Assembly: GCF_007830125.1 (NCBI RefSeq)
Contig: NZ_VLLG01000002.1
Coordinates: 1 to 64,000 of the forward strand
Direction: 5' to 3'
DNA from: Chitinophaga japonensis
GTDB taxonomy: Bacteria > Bacteroidota > Bacteroidia > Chitinophagales > Chitinophagaceae
Length of the DNA stretch: 64,000 nucleotides
Shown here in pieces: positions 27,920 to 36,047 of this stretch. The position numbers were made by a program, and so were the translations under genes. How positions within the stretch are numbered: the stretch's first letter is position 1; each line of letters starts with the position of its first letter. Below the pieces are notes generated by a model. The model made no database searches. It was given only the letters and a program-made list of their open reading frames with translations, and was not told the DNA's origin.

Positions 27920-28819
27920 GTGTTGAAGATCGCTTTTGACGACATATATGTACATCCCCTGCCGGAAGGCCACCGCTTCCCGATGGAGAAATATGAGCTG
28001 ATCCCCCAGCAATTGCTGCGGGAAGGCGTGATCACGCCGGCACAGCTCTTTGCGCCGGCGCCGCTGGAAGAAGCCATCATCCTGCTCACGCACGATACGG
28101 AGTACTGGCGCAAACTGCGGCAGCAGACCCTGAGCGAGCGGGAGCAGCGCCGCATCGGCTTTCAGCAATCTCCCGCGCTCACGCAGCGGGAGATCACCAT
28201 TTGCCGGGGCACCATCGACTGCGCGCTCCATGCCCTGCAACACGGCGTGGCCCTGAACGTGGCGGGGGGCACGCACCACGCCTATGCCGACCGCGGCGAA
28301 GGCTTTTGCCTGCTGAACGATTTTGCCATTGCGGCCAACTACCTGCTGCAGCAAAAACTGGCCAGGCGCATACTGATCATTGACCTGGATGTGCACCAGG
28401 GCAACGGCACGGCAGCACTGTTCGCCAATAATGAGCGGGTGTTCACCTTCAGCATGCACGGGGCTAACAATTACCCTTTTCATAAAGAAAGATCAGACTG
28501 GGACATCCCGCTGAAGGACGGCACGGACAACAGCGCTTACCTGCAACTGCTGGAAAACGCCTTGCCGGCATTAACAGACCATGCCCGCCCGGACATGGCG
28601 TTCTATCTCTCCGGTGTGGACATACTGGAGACGGATAAATTCGGCAAGCTGAAAGTAACGCAGGCCGGCTGCCTGCAAAGGGATGAAATGGTGTTTGCCC
28701 ATCTGCGGAAACACGACATTCCCTGCACGGTGGCAATGGGGGGTGGTTATTCTGCGGGTATCCGGGATATTGTGAATGCGCACTGTAATACGTTCAAGGC
28801 GGCGGCAGCGATCTATTGA
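27920..28819 (+). CDS. Histone deacetylase-family (AcuC/HDAC-like) zinc hydrolase
   Basis: 299 residues, starting at GTG (27920) with TTG next. These zinc amidohydrolases remove acetyl groups from lysines or small amines. Family signs are HDTEYW (about 55), the active-site His pair in GGTHHAYADRGEGFCLLND (about 112-130), the zinc site in IIDLDVHQGNG (about 152-162), FSMHGANNYPF (about 174) and the C-terminal YLSGVDILETDKFGKL and GGGYS loops. Length fits the bacterial class. It lies 47 bases after pdeM and could share its transcript, but nothing links it to DNA repair apart from position. Confidence 0.9.
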   Translation: MLKIAFDDIYVHPLPEGHRFPMEKYELIPQQLLREGVITPAQLFAPAPLEEAIILLTHDTEYWRKLRQQTLSEREQRRIGFQQSPALTQREITICRGTIDCALHALQHGVALNVAGGTHHAYADRGEGFCLLNDFAIAANYLLQQKLARRILIIDLDVHQGNGTAALFANNERVFTFSMHGANNYPFHKERSDWDIPLKDGTDNSAYLQLLENALPALTDHARPDMAFYLSGVDILETDKFGKLKVTQAGCLQRDEMVFAHLRKHDIPCTVAMGGGYSAGIRDIVNAHCNTFKAAAAIY

Positions 28820-28871
28820 TAAGATTCCCTCTCTTTTTTTGTAACTTAACCCTGTTTAAAACCAACGCGCC

Positions 28872-29513
28872 ATGACGCTCCCCACCGCCCAGGTTACGCA
28901 CAGCCAGCTTTTCCCCACGCTGCTGGTCAATGACATCAGGTCCGCTGTTGATTTTTATACCAGCCGCCTTGGCTTTTCTCCCCGCTTTACCTGGGGAGAG
29001 CCGCCTACCTACGCGGGGGTAGACCTGGGCCAGACCACCCTGCACCTGGCCAAAGGCACGCCTTATGTGGCCGGGCATTCAGAGGTAAATTTCGTTATTG
29101 ATAATGCCGATGAGCTATACGCGTTTCACCGGGGCAACGGTGTGGAAATAGTGGAGCCGATAGATGACCGGGAATATGGCATACGTGATTATAAAATAAA
29201 GGACCTGGACGGTAACTACCTGGGCTTCGGGCATTATATATACCACCTGGAGGGGCCTCCCCTTAAAATTGAACGGGTAGATGTGCCGGTGCGCCTGGAA
29301 AAACGGCTGGCCGCCCTGCTGCAGGACCTTGCCGAGCATAAGGGCATGAGCCTGTCCGGTTGCCTGGAAGAAACCCTGCTGCATACGTTTGAGCGCATAG
29401 GCGATACCGTTGCCAGCCCGCATACCGTGCGTACCCTGGAATACATACAGGAGCTGAAGCAGAAGCATCATATTGACTATGACACCCATGCCAGTTACCG
29501 CTTTGTAGAGTAA
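28872..29513 (+). CDS. Glyoxalase-fold (VOC) protein with C-terminal helical extension
   Basis: 213 residues. The first 135 form a vicinal-oxygen-chelate domain: LFPTLLVNDIRSAVDFYTSRLGF, a long VDLGQTTLHLAKG strand and the closing IKDLDGNYLGFGHYI. The rest is unusual: VDVPVRLEKRLAALLQDLAEHKGMSLSGCLEETL looks like a ribbon-helix-helix motif of CopG/Arc type, followed by a basic helix. VOC proteins include glyoxalases, dioxygenases and drug-binding proteins; none can be chosen here. If the tail binds DNA, this could be a ligand-sensing regulator, which is inference. Confidence 0.7.
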   Translation: MTLPTAQVTHSQLFPTLLVNDIRSAVDFYTSRLGFSPRFTWGEPPTYAGVDLGQTTLHLAKGTPYVAGHSEVNFVIDNADELYAFHRGNGVEIVEPIDDREYGIRDYKIKDLDGNYLGFGHYIYHLEGPPLKIERVDVPVRLEKRLAALLQDLAEHKGMSLSGCLEETLLHTFERIGDTVASPHTVRTLEYIQELKQKHHIDYDTHASYRFVE

Positions 29514-29669
29514 CGAAGGTGCTTTTTACAGCGCCAGAAAGGCGCGCATGCATGCAAGAAAAGAAGCCGCCAGTAAACACAAGCGGCCTGGATCGGTTTT
29601 AGAAAAGCGGGGGATAACAATACAATACTTATTAATCAGCATCTTTGATCACCACTGCGCAGCTACGCA

Positions 29670-30422
29670 TTAATCCCTGATCTTCTTCTTCAGCATGCTG
29701 ACCTGGTCCTGCAAATGGCTGACCATGTCGGCCAGGTGATTGACGCTCAGGCGGCTCTGCTGCCCGGTTTTGCTGATAACGGCGTCTGACTGCCAGAGCT
29801 CCAGCACGTCTTCCATGCCCACGGAGTACGGCTCAAACTGGGGGTTATCCGATACCAGGGTGATCTTGCCTTTGGAGCGGTTGCTCTTCAGCAGGCGTTT
29901 GTATACAATGCCTTCGCGGCTGGTGACTACAATATAGGTTTCATTGTTCCGGATATCTTCCCATGCATCCACTTTGTGACACACGATCACGGAGCCGGAA
30001 GGCGTGGGCAGCATGGAGTCCCCGGCTATTTCAAAAGCGCGGAAGTGACCGGCGCCCAGCATGGGCAGGGTAAAAGTGTTCAGCTCTTCGATGAACTCAT
30101 CATCATTATACCCGGCCAGGTAGCCGGCGGCGGCCTTTACCGGCACAAATTCTATCTGCTGCCGGCTGTTGCCCAGCTTCTGTTGCCGCCTCTTTTCCAG
30201 GAAGTTATCTTTCTGGGAGCCCAGGTCGCGGCGCAGCAGGTCGTCAATGGACACGCGAAACATGTCGCTGACCAGTTCCAGTACCTCTGTGCGCGGCTCG
30301 GCCCGCTCTTCTTCATAAGCTCCCAGGAGGGAGCGTTTGATCCCTAATTTATCTGCAAACTCCTGCTGGGTCCAGCCTTTTTGCTTACGCAGGTATTTCA
30401 GGTTTTGACACGCTACGGACAT
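29670..30422 (-). CDS. XRE-type repressor with S24 (LexA/CI-like) peptidase domain
   Basis: 250 residues. An XRE helix-turn-helix covers residues 5-62 (LRKQKGWTQQEFADKLGIKRSLLGAYE). The C-terminal domain is an S24 self-cleaving peptidase: possible Ala-Gly cleavage site at 99-100 (KAAAGYLAGY), nucleophile Ser136 in AGDSMLPT and general base Lys175 in GIVYKRLL. Such repressors cleave themselves when RecA filaments form on damaged DNA. It is divergent from the membrane-protein gene and 1.5 kb from dinB-dnaE2. Its own promoter carries TTAGTA/TACTAA inverted repeats that recur before dinB, so it probably represses itself and the polymerases. A C-terminal coiled-coil tail (VNHLADMVSHLQDQVSMLKKK) is extra. 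Confidence 0.9.
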   Translation of the reverse strand: MSVACQNLKYLRKQKGWTQQEFADKLGIKRSLLGAYEEERAEPRTEVLELVSDMFRVSIDDLLRRDLGSQKDNFLEKRRQQKLGNSRQQIEFVPVKAAAGYLAGYNDDEFIEELNTFTLPMLGAGHFRAFEIAGDSMLPTPSGSVIVCHKVDAWEDIRNNETYIVVTSREGIVYKRLLKSNRSKGKITLVSDNPQFEPYSVGMEDVLELWQSDAVISKTGQQSRLSVNHLADMVSHLQDQVSMLKKKIRD

Positions 30423-30435
30423 ATCCCTAAAGAAT

Positions 30436-30450
30436 TTAGTACAATACTAA
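30436..30450 (-). promoter_or_regulatory. Candidate operator 1 of the S24 repressor
   Basis: TTAGTA-CAA-TACTAA is a perfect inverted repeat, between the -7 box (30451-30458) and the repressor start codon. The same half-site occurs before dinB (31841-31857). Confidence 0.6.
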
Positions 30451-30483
30451 CAAATTTAGTAATTATTTTTTGTAATTACCAAA
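30451..30483 (-). promoter_or_regulatory. Promoter and operator 2 of the S24 repressor gene
   Basis: On the minus strand TTTG (30480-30483) and TAAATTTG (30451-30458) are 21 bases apart, an excellent Bacteroidetes -33/-7 pair. Overlapping it, at 30455-30483, are 11-base arms around seven bases, TTTAGTAATTA and TAATTACCAAA, with one mismatch. A repressor bound here would cover the whole promoter. Confidence 0.65.
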
Positions 30484-30515
30484 TATATTTCCGGGTATTT
30501 TCTGACCGCTTCACT

Positions 30516-30523
30516 TATTTTTG
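30516..30523 (+). promoter_or_regulatory. -7 box of the small membrane protein gene
   Basis: TATTTTTG is an exact TAnnTTTG match, 41 bases before the ATG at 30565 and divergent from the repressor promoter 33 bases away. No -33 element was found. Confidence 0.45.
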
Positions 30524-30564
30524 CCCCTGAGAAAAAAATCCAACTCAACGAAAACGCAAGCATT

Positions 30565-31017
30565 ATGAGCATCCTGCTGATTATTCACTCCATATTAAGA
30601 TGGGTTATTCTACTGACAGGTATATGGGCGTTTATCCGCGCCTGGAAAGGTGTGAACGGTAAAACACCGTTTACCGCCGCCGACAACAAAGCGGGCCTTT
30701 TCTTCTCTATCAGTTTTGACATACAATTCCTGGTAGGCCTGATCCTTTACTTCATCAGCCCGCTGGTAAAGACCGCCCGTGCCGATATGGGCGCCGCCAT
30801 GAAAGACGGCGTGCTGCGCTTTTTTGCCGTAGAGCACGTAACCATGGCCCTGCTGGCGCTGATACTGGTGCACATTGGCCGCTCCAAAGTGAAAAAATCT
30901 CCTACCGACGCGTTAAAACATAAACGCGCGCTGATCTTCTACGGGCTGGCGCTGCTGCTGATACTGCTGCTGATCCCCTGGCCGTTCCGGGAAGCGCTGG
31001 GAAGAAACTGGTTTTAA
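30565..31017 (+). CDS. Small four-helix membrane protein, cytochrome-b-like
   Basis: 150 residues with four hydrophobic helices (about 3-22, 44-64, 88-104 and 122-140) and short charged loops. Histidines at positions 8, 91 and 103 lie in or at the ends of helices, which would allow haem binding; similar short Bacteroidota proteins are annotated as cytochrome b-like, but no clear CXXCH or bis-His pattern proves it. It is monocistronic, between the repressor and a strong bidirectional terminator. Function is unknown. Confidence 0.65.
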   Translation: MSILLIIHSILRWVILLTGIWAFIRAWKGVNGKTPFTAADNKAGLFFSISFDIQFLVGLILYFISPLVKTARADMGAAMKDGVLRFFAVEHVTMALLALILVHIGRSKVKKSPTDALKHKRALIFYGLALLLILLLIPWPFREALGRNWF

Positions 31018-31018
31018 T

Positions 31019-31066
31019 ATAAAGGCTAAAAGGATGTGCGGGCCCGCACATCCTTTTAGCCTTTAT
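31019..31066. terminator. 48-base perfect palindrome, bidirectional terminator
   Basis: Two 24-base arms match exactly with no loop bases at the centre (31042/31043); the core is GTGCGGG-CCCGCAC. It starts two bases after the stop of the plus-strand gene. The other side includes the last codons and stop (31056-31058) of the convergent DUF1648/SdpI gene, so the hairpin is partly coding. Confidence 0.85.
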
Positions 31067-31727
31067 CATCATTCGACAAGCGGAAGGAATAAATGTAAGG
31101 CAGCGCCGCCAGTATGGCGCCGATGAAGATCAATAAAAATACCCCTGTTACCAGTGGCAGGAAGAAGCCCGCCACAATTGTTACGATCCCCGTCCATAAC
31201 CACAGGTTGCCCGCCATCCGGTGCGTTTTTTTCCAGATGTCCCTGCTTTGTAAGGTCCAGGGCGTTCTTACCCCTACAAAATAGTTAGGCTGCAGCTTTC
31301 TCAGGTACGCGCCCAGCAGGGCGATCAGCAATCCCACCCCGGCAAAGGTCCAGCGCTCCATAAAGAAAGGCAGTCCCCGGCTTACCATGAATATGACCAG
31401 GCAGGTAAAGATGGCCAGGTACACATGTATCATAAAACGGATGCGGTAATACTCCCGCTGGTGCGCCGCGGCATCCGGCGGCGGCTCCTCTTCTTCCGTA
31501 TTGGGCATGTAACGGAAAAGAAAATACAGCACCAGGTTGGTAAGGAACAGGAATATCATCAGCAACAGGAAATCGCTTTTATTGCCCATCCGTTGAGGTT
31601 CGCCATGCAGGTTGAAATTGGTGGGGATCACGGCCGGCAGCCCGTTCCAGATAATCCCCAGGTAAGCCATCGGGATAAGCAGCAGCAAGAGGATCAATAA
31701 CTCTTTTCGAATATCCGGCTTTTTCAT
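31056..31727 (-). CDS. DUF1648/SdpI-like membrane protein
   Basis: 223 residues with about six membrane helices. The N-terminal part has the DUF1648 signature LPAVIPTNFNLHGEPQRMGNKS between helices 1 and 2; the later part has the SdpI-like GAYLRKLQPNYFVGVRTPWTL segment followed by a KTHRMAGNLWLWTG helix. In Bacillus, SdpI gives immunity to the SdpC toxin and senses it, but most homologues have no known role. No toxin gene is next to it. The last codons lie inside the palindromic terminator. Confidence 0.85.
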   Translation of the reverse strand: MKKPDIRKELLILLLLLIPMAYLGIIWNGLPAVIPTNFNLHGEPQRMGNKSDFLLLMIFLFLTNLVLYFLFRYMPNTEEEEPPPDAAAHQREYYRIRFMIHVYLAIFTCLVIFMVSRGLPFFMERWTFAGVGLLIALLGAYLRKLQPNYFVGVRTPWTLQSRDIWKKTHRMAGNLWLWTGIVTIVAGFFLPLVTGVFLLIFIGAILAALPYIYSFRLSNDDKG

Positions 31728-31820
31728 TCCTTAATATTTAAATTTTCATTGTCAGTGGATTTGGCATCTATAAATACTACAGTAACCAGGCCAATTATGT
31801 TCTGGATATTTCGTTAATAA

Positions 31821-31841
31821 ATTGCTAACATAATTAGCAAT
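31821..31841 (+). promoter_or_regulatory. Inverted repeat in the dinB promoter region
   Basis: ATTGCTAA-CATAA-TTAGCAAT has perfect 8-base arms. It touches the TTAGTA-type operator next to it and covers the -33 region. A related or second regulator site is likely. Confidence 0.5.
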
Positions 31842-31863
31842 ACTAATTTTATTAGTACATTTG
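31841..31863 (+). promoter_or_regulatory. dinB promoter with S24-repressor-type operator
   Basis: TACTAAT-TTT-ATTAGTA (31841-31857) is a perfect inverted repeat with the same TACTAA/TTAGTA half-site as the repressor promoter. Its right arm overlaps TACATTTG (31856-31863), an exact -7 box, 34 bases before the dinB ATG. This layout fits repression by the S24 protein and release after DNA damage. Confidence 0.65.
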
Positions 31864-31897
31864 GACAGGGAAATTTTCTCCATTAAGCACACATGCC

Positions 31898-33049
31898 ATG
31901 ATCTCTTTACAACAACGGTCCATTGCGCACTTTGACCTGGATTGTTTCTTTGTATCCGTAGAGTGCCTGAAGGACAGCCGCTTAAAAGGCAAACCCCTGC
32001 TGGTAGGCGGCCACAGCGACCGGGCTGTGGTGGCGGCCTGCAGCTATGAAGCGCGGCGCTACGGCATCCACTCCGCCATGCCCATGAGAACGGCGCTCAA
32101 ACTCTGCCCCCATGCCATTGTACGCAGCAGCGATATTGAAAAATACAGCGAAATGTCCCGCATGGTGACCGAGATCATTGCCGGGGAGGCCCCTTTGTAC
32201 GAAAAATCCTCCATCGATGAATTTTACCTGGACCTGACCGGCATGGAAAAGTATTTCGGCTTCCTGAAATGGACCACCGCACTGCGGGAAAAGATCATGC
32301 AGGAAACCGGGCTGCCCATCTCCCTGGGACTGGCCTCCAACAAAATGGTGTCCAAAGTGGCCACCAATGAAGCCAAGCCCAACGGGCAGCGGGAAGTGCC
32401 CTTTGGCGGCGAAAAGAGCTTCCTGGCGCCCATGCCGGTGGACAAGCTGCCCATGGTAGGCCGGGAAACGGCCGCCCGGTTGCACCGCCGGGGCGTGGAA
32501 GACGTAAAAACCCTCAGCGAGGTACCTGTATCCCTGCTGGAAGCCTGGCTGGGCAAGAACGGCATCGCCCTCTGGAACAAGGCCAACGGCATTGACGAAA
32601 CGCCCGTGATCCCCTACCATGAACAGAAATCCATTTCCACCGAAAGCACCTTTGCCGCCGATACCATCGACATGCAGTTCCTGCACGCCGAACTGGTGCG
32701 CATGACGGAAAAGATCGCTTTTGAGCTGCGCCAGCAGGACAAGCTCACCGGCTGCGTAACGGTGAAGATCCGCTACTCCGATTTTGAAACCGTTACCAGA
32801 CAAATGTCCATTCCCTACACCTGCTGCGACCATGTGCTGCTGGAAAAAGTGAAAGACCTGTTCCGCAAGCTGTACGACCGCCGCCTGCTGGTACGCCTGA
32901 TCGGCGTGCGCTTCAGCCACCTGGTGCAGGGCAATTACCAGATCAGCCTGTTTGACGATACCCAGGAGATGATCGCGCTGTACCAGGCCATTGACCACAT
33001 CAAGCGGCGGTTTGGATGGCAATACCTGATGAAGGCAACGAACGTTTAA
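31898..33049 (+). CDS. dinB: DNA polymerase IV (Y-family translesion polymerase)
   Basis: 383 residues. Catalytic carboxylates are in IAHFDLDCFFVSVE (Asp13) and SSIDEFYLDLTG (Asp107, Glu108). The little-finger region follows from about 240. Helix-hairpin-helix-like segments (PMVGRETAARLHRRGVEDVKTL) are clear. It copies past damaged bases with low fidelity. The stop codon TAA shares its last base with the ATG of the DnaE-like gene, so the two are translationally coupled. Length and motifs fit DinB more than ImuB, because all catalytic acids are kept. Confidence 0.95.
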   Translation: MISLQQRSIAHFDLDCFFVSVECLKDSRLKGKPLLVGGHSDRAVVAACSYEARRYGIHSAMPMRTALKLCPHAIVRSSDIEKYSEMSRMVTEIIAGEAPLYEKSSIDEFYLDLTGMEKYFGFLKWTTALREKIMQETGLPISLGLASNKMVSKVATNEAKPNGQREVPFGGEKSFLAPMPVDKLPMVGRETAARLHRRGVEDVKTLSEVPVSLLEAWLGKNGIALWNKANGIDETPVIPYHEQKSISTESTFAADTIDMQFLHAELVRMTEKIAFELRQQDKLTGCVTVKIRYSDFETVTRQMSIPYTCCDHVLLEKVKDLFRKLYDRRLLVRLIGVRFSHLVQGNYQISLFDDTQEMIALYQAIDHIKRRFGWQYLMKATNV

Positions 33050-36030
33050 TGTACCTGAACTGCAAAACATATTTCAGCCTGCGCTACGGCACCATCGCCA
33101 CCAAAGACCTGGTAGCGGCCGCTGCACAAATGGGCATTACCAGCCTGGCGCTTACCAACATCAACATGACCGCCGATGTATGGACCTTTGTACAGGCCTG
33201 TCATGAAAAAAATATTAAGCCCATTATCGGGCTGGAATGCCGCAACGGGCAGGCCTTCAAATATATCCTGCTGGCCCGCAGCATGGAGGGCTGGTTCCAC
33301 ATTAACCGCTTTCTGTCCACCCACCTGCAGGAGGAAACGCCCTTCCCGGACCAGGCCCCTTTCCTGCCGGACACCTTTGTGATCTACGCCTGGGGCAGCC
33401 GATCCTTACAGCAACTGGCAGCGCATGAACTGGTGGGCATACGGCCCCGGGAAGTGAACAAACTGTTCCGTACAGACACACTGGCCTACCGGCAAAAGCT
33501 GGTGGTGCTGCAGCCCGTTACTTTCCAGGATGCCGGGCACTACGAACTGCATCGCGTGCTGCGGGCAGTAGACCAGAACCTCCTCATCAGCCAGTTGCCG
33601 GCCCATACCACCGCCGGGCCCGATGAATGCTGGATACCACCGGCAGCGCTGCTGGAACACTACGAACAATATCCCCATATTGTACGCAATACCCTGCAGG
33701 TGATGGAAGCCTGCGAGCTGCATTTTGATTTCAGGACACACCGCAATAAAAAATATTTCCTGGGCAGCGCTGCTGCAGACCGCGACCGGCTGCGGGAACT
33801 GGCCTGCCAGGGTATGGCATACCGCTACGGCACTGATAACGCCGAGGCGAAAATGCGCATTGAAAAAGAGCTGCAGATCATAGAACAGCAGGACTTCAAC
33901 GCCTACTTCCTGGTGACGCACAACATCATTGAATACGCCCTGCATAAAGGATATTTTTATGTAGGCCGGGGCAGCGGGGCCAATTCCATTATTGCCTACT
34001 GCCTGCGCATTACCGATGTAGACCCCATTGCGCTGAACCTGTATTTTGAGCGCTTCCTGAACCCCTACCGCAGCTCGCCTCCCGATTTTGATATTGACTT
34101 TTCCTGGCGGGACCGGGACGATGTGATCCGGCATGTGTTCGCTACTCACGGCATCGACTATACGGCGCTGCTGGGCACTGTGGCCACCTTCCAGGAAAAC
34201 GCCATCATCCGCGAGCTGGGCAAGGTATACGGCCTGCCTAAAAAGGAAATAGACCGCATACTGGATAATCCCTTTGACATTAAACTGGAGGAAGACAGCG
34301 TGCAACGGCAGATACTGCGTTTCAGCCAGCAGATGACCACGGCCGGCAAAGCCTTTCCCAACCACCTGAGCATCCACGCCGGCGGTATCCTGATCAGCGA
34401 GGCGCCCATTCACCAGTACTGCGCCACCCACCTACCTCCCAAGGGCTTCTGCACGGCCCAGTTAGACATGCACCAGGCGGCCGCCATCGGCCTGCACAAG
34501 TTCGATATCCTGAGCCAGCGCGGGCTGGGGCATATCCGCGACTCGCTGGACCTTATCAAAGCCAACAGGGGCGTGGATATAGATATTCACGCTATCCGGG
34601 AGTTCACGGCAGATCCCAACGTACGGCAACAATTGAGGACCGTGAACACCATCGGCTGCTTTTACATTGAATCCCCGGCCATGCGCCAGTTACTGCAAAA
34701 GCTGGAGTGCGACGATTACCTGACCCTGGTGGCCGCCAGCTCCATCATCCGGCCGGGCGTGGCGCAATCCGGCATGATGCGGCAGTACGTGGAGCATTTC
34801 CGGAACCCCGGCAAGGTGACCTACCTGCATCCCATCATTCAAAAAGTGCTGCAGGAAACCTTCGGTATCATGGTGTACCAGGAAGATGTGATCAAGGTGA
34901 TACATGAGTATGCGGATATGGACCTGGCCGATGCCGACATCCTGCGCCGCAGCATGGCCGGCAAGTACCGCGGACCGGACGCCTTCCTGCAGTTGCAGGA
35001 GCAGTTCTTCAGCAACTGCCGGCGGCTGGGCCGCCCGGAGGAGGTAAGCCGGGAGCTGTGGCGGCAGATCGCCAGCTTTACCAGCTTCTCCTTTTCCAAG
35101 GCCCACTCCGCCACCTATGCCGTGGAAAGCTACCAGAGCCTGTTCCTGAAAACCTATTTCCCCGCAGAATTCATGGTGGCCGTGATCAATAACTTCGGCG
35201 GGTTTTACAACCGGGAGCTGTATTTCCGGGAGCTGCAAAAAACGGGCGTTACCCTGCACCCGCCCTGCATCAACAACAGCCGGTATCCTACGCATATACA
35301 AGGTATGGACGTGTATACCGGCTTTATCCATGTAGAAGGGCTGGAAGAGGGCTGGATCAGGAAAGCGCTGGCGGAGCGGGAGCAATATGGCCCTTATACC
35401 GGCCTGGAGGACTTTACCGAGCGCATGCAGCCGCCACCGGAACAACTGGACATCCTGATACGGGCAGGCGCCTTTCACTTTAGCGGCCACACCAAAAAAG
35501 AGCTGCTGTGGAAAAGCAGCCTGCTGCTGAAAAGCAAAGACGCCGGCGCAGAACATGCCCTGTCCCTGTTCCGCGAGCCGCCCCCCGATTACCAACTGCC
35601 CCGGCTGGCCTATCACGATCACGAAGACGCCTTTGATGAAATAGCATTGCTGGGGTTTCCCCTGTGCTCTCCCTTTGATGTGCTGCAGCATGATCAAAGC
35701 AGCTACCTGCCGGTAAAGGAGCTGCACAGGCATGTGGGGCAAACCGTGCGGGCCCTGGGCTACCTGGTATGCACCAAGCACATACGCACTACCCAGGGCG
35801 CACCCATGTGCTTCGGCACATTCCTGGACCGGGACGGCGCGTTCCTGGACACGGTACATTTTCCCGAAAGCTTCCGGCAATACCCCTTACAGAAAAGCGG
35901 TTTCTATATCCTGGAGGGAAGAGTAGCGGAGGAATACGGCGTTATTACCCTGGAAATCAGCTATATGCGGAAAATTGGGTATTTTGAGGATAAAAATTTT
36001 TCAACCGGACAAAAAGCCGTATATTTGTGA
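33049..36030 (+). CDS. dnaE2: Error-prone DNA polymerase III alpha subunit, DnaE2-type
   Basis: 993 residues from the ATG at 33049, which overlaps the dinB stop (TAATG); an upstream in-frame ATG at 33016 lies inside dinB and is less likely. The PHP domain is first (1-200), but the usual HxH metal site is replaced by NCKTYFSL, so it looks inactive. The polymerase core shows GRGSGANSIIAYCL and the catalytic PDFDIDF motif (near 345-351), followed by the finger, helix-hairpin-helix and OB regions. It is shorter than replicative DnaE, as expected for DnaE2-like polymerases in mutagenesis cassettes. With DinB it would form a damage-induced mutasome. No imuA/recA-like gene is seen beside it. Confidence 0.85.
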   Translation: MYLNCKTYFSLRYGTIATKDLVAAAAQMGITSLALTNINMTADVWTFVQACHEKNIKPIIGLECRNGQAFKYILLARSMEGWFHINRFLSTHLQEETPFPDQAPFLPDTFVIYAWGSRSLQQLAAHELVGIRPREVNKLFRTDTLAYRQKLVVLQPVTFQDAGHYELHRVLRAVDQNLLISQLPAHTTAGPDECWIPPAALLEHYEQYPHIVRNTLQVMEACELHFDFRTHRNKKYFLGSAAADRDRLRELACQGMAYRYGTDNAEAKMRIEKELQIIEQQDFNAYFLVTHNIIEYALHKGYFYVGRGSGANSIIAYCLRITDVDPIALNLYFERFLNPYRSSPPDFDIDFSWRDRDDVIRHVFATHGIDYTALLGTVATFQENAIIRELGKVYGLPKKEIDRILDNPFDIKLEEDSVQRQILRFSQQMTTAGKAFPNHLSIHAGGILISEAPIHQYCATHLPPKGFCTAQLDMHQAAAIGLHKFDILSQRGLGHIRDSLDLIKANRGVDIDIHAIREFTADPNVRQQLRTVNTIGCFYIESPAMRQLLQKLECDDYLTLVAASSIIRPGVAQSGMMRQYVEHFRNPGKVTYLHPIIQKVLQETFGIMVYQEDVIKVIHEYADMDLADADILRRSMAGKYRGPDAFLQLQEQFFSNCRRLGRPEEVSRELWRQIASFTSFSFSKAHSATYAVESYQSLFLKTYFPAEFMVAVINNFGGFYNRELYFRELQKTGVTLHPPCINNSRYPTHIQGMDVYTGFIHVEGLEEGWIRKALAEREQYGPYTGLEDFTERMQPPPEQLDILIRAGAFHFSGHTKKELLWKSSLLLKSKDAGAEHALSLFREPPPDYQLPRLAYHDHEDAFDEIALLGFPLCSPFDVLQHDQSSYLPVKELHRHVGQTVRALGYLVCTKHIRTTQGAPMCFGTFLDRDGAFLDTVHFPESFRQYPLQKSGFYILEGRVAEEYGVITLEISYMRKIGYFEDKNFSTGQKAVYL
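36020..36027 (+). promoter_or_regulatory. -7 box at the end of dnaE2, for the toxin-antitoxin pair
   Basis: TATATTTG is an exact TAnnTTTG match within the last codons of dnaE2, 20 bases before the ATG of the antitoxin at 36048. It lets the pair be transcribed without the polymerase operon. Confidence 0.5.
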
Positions 36031-36047
36031 CAAATGTCGTAGGTATC

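Noticed and set aside
29670..30422. Prophage repressor
   Set aside because: The XRE-S24 protein resembles phage CI, but no phage structural, integrase or lysis gene is near. Its operators match those before dinB.
31898..33049. ImuB (inactive Y-family homologue)
   Set aside because: The partner is a DnaE2-type protein, which suggested ImuB, but all catalytic acids (Asp13, Asp107, Glu108) are present, so DinB fits better.
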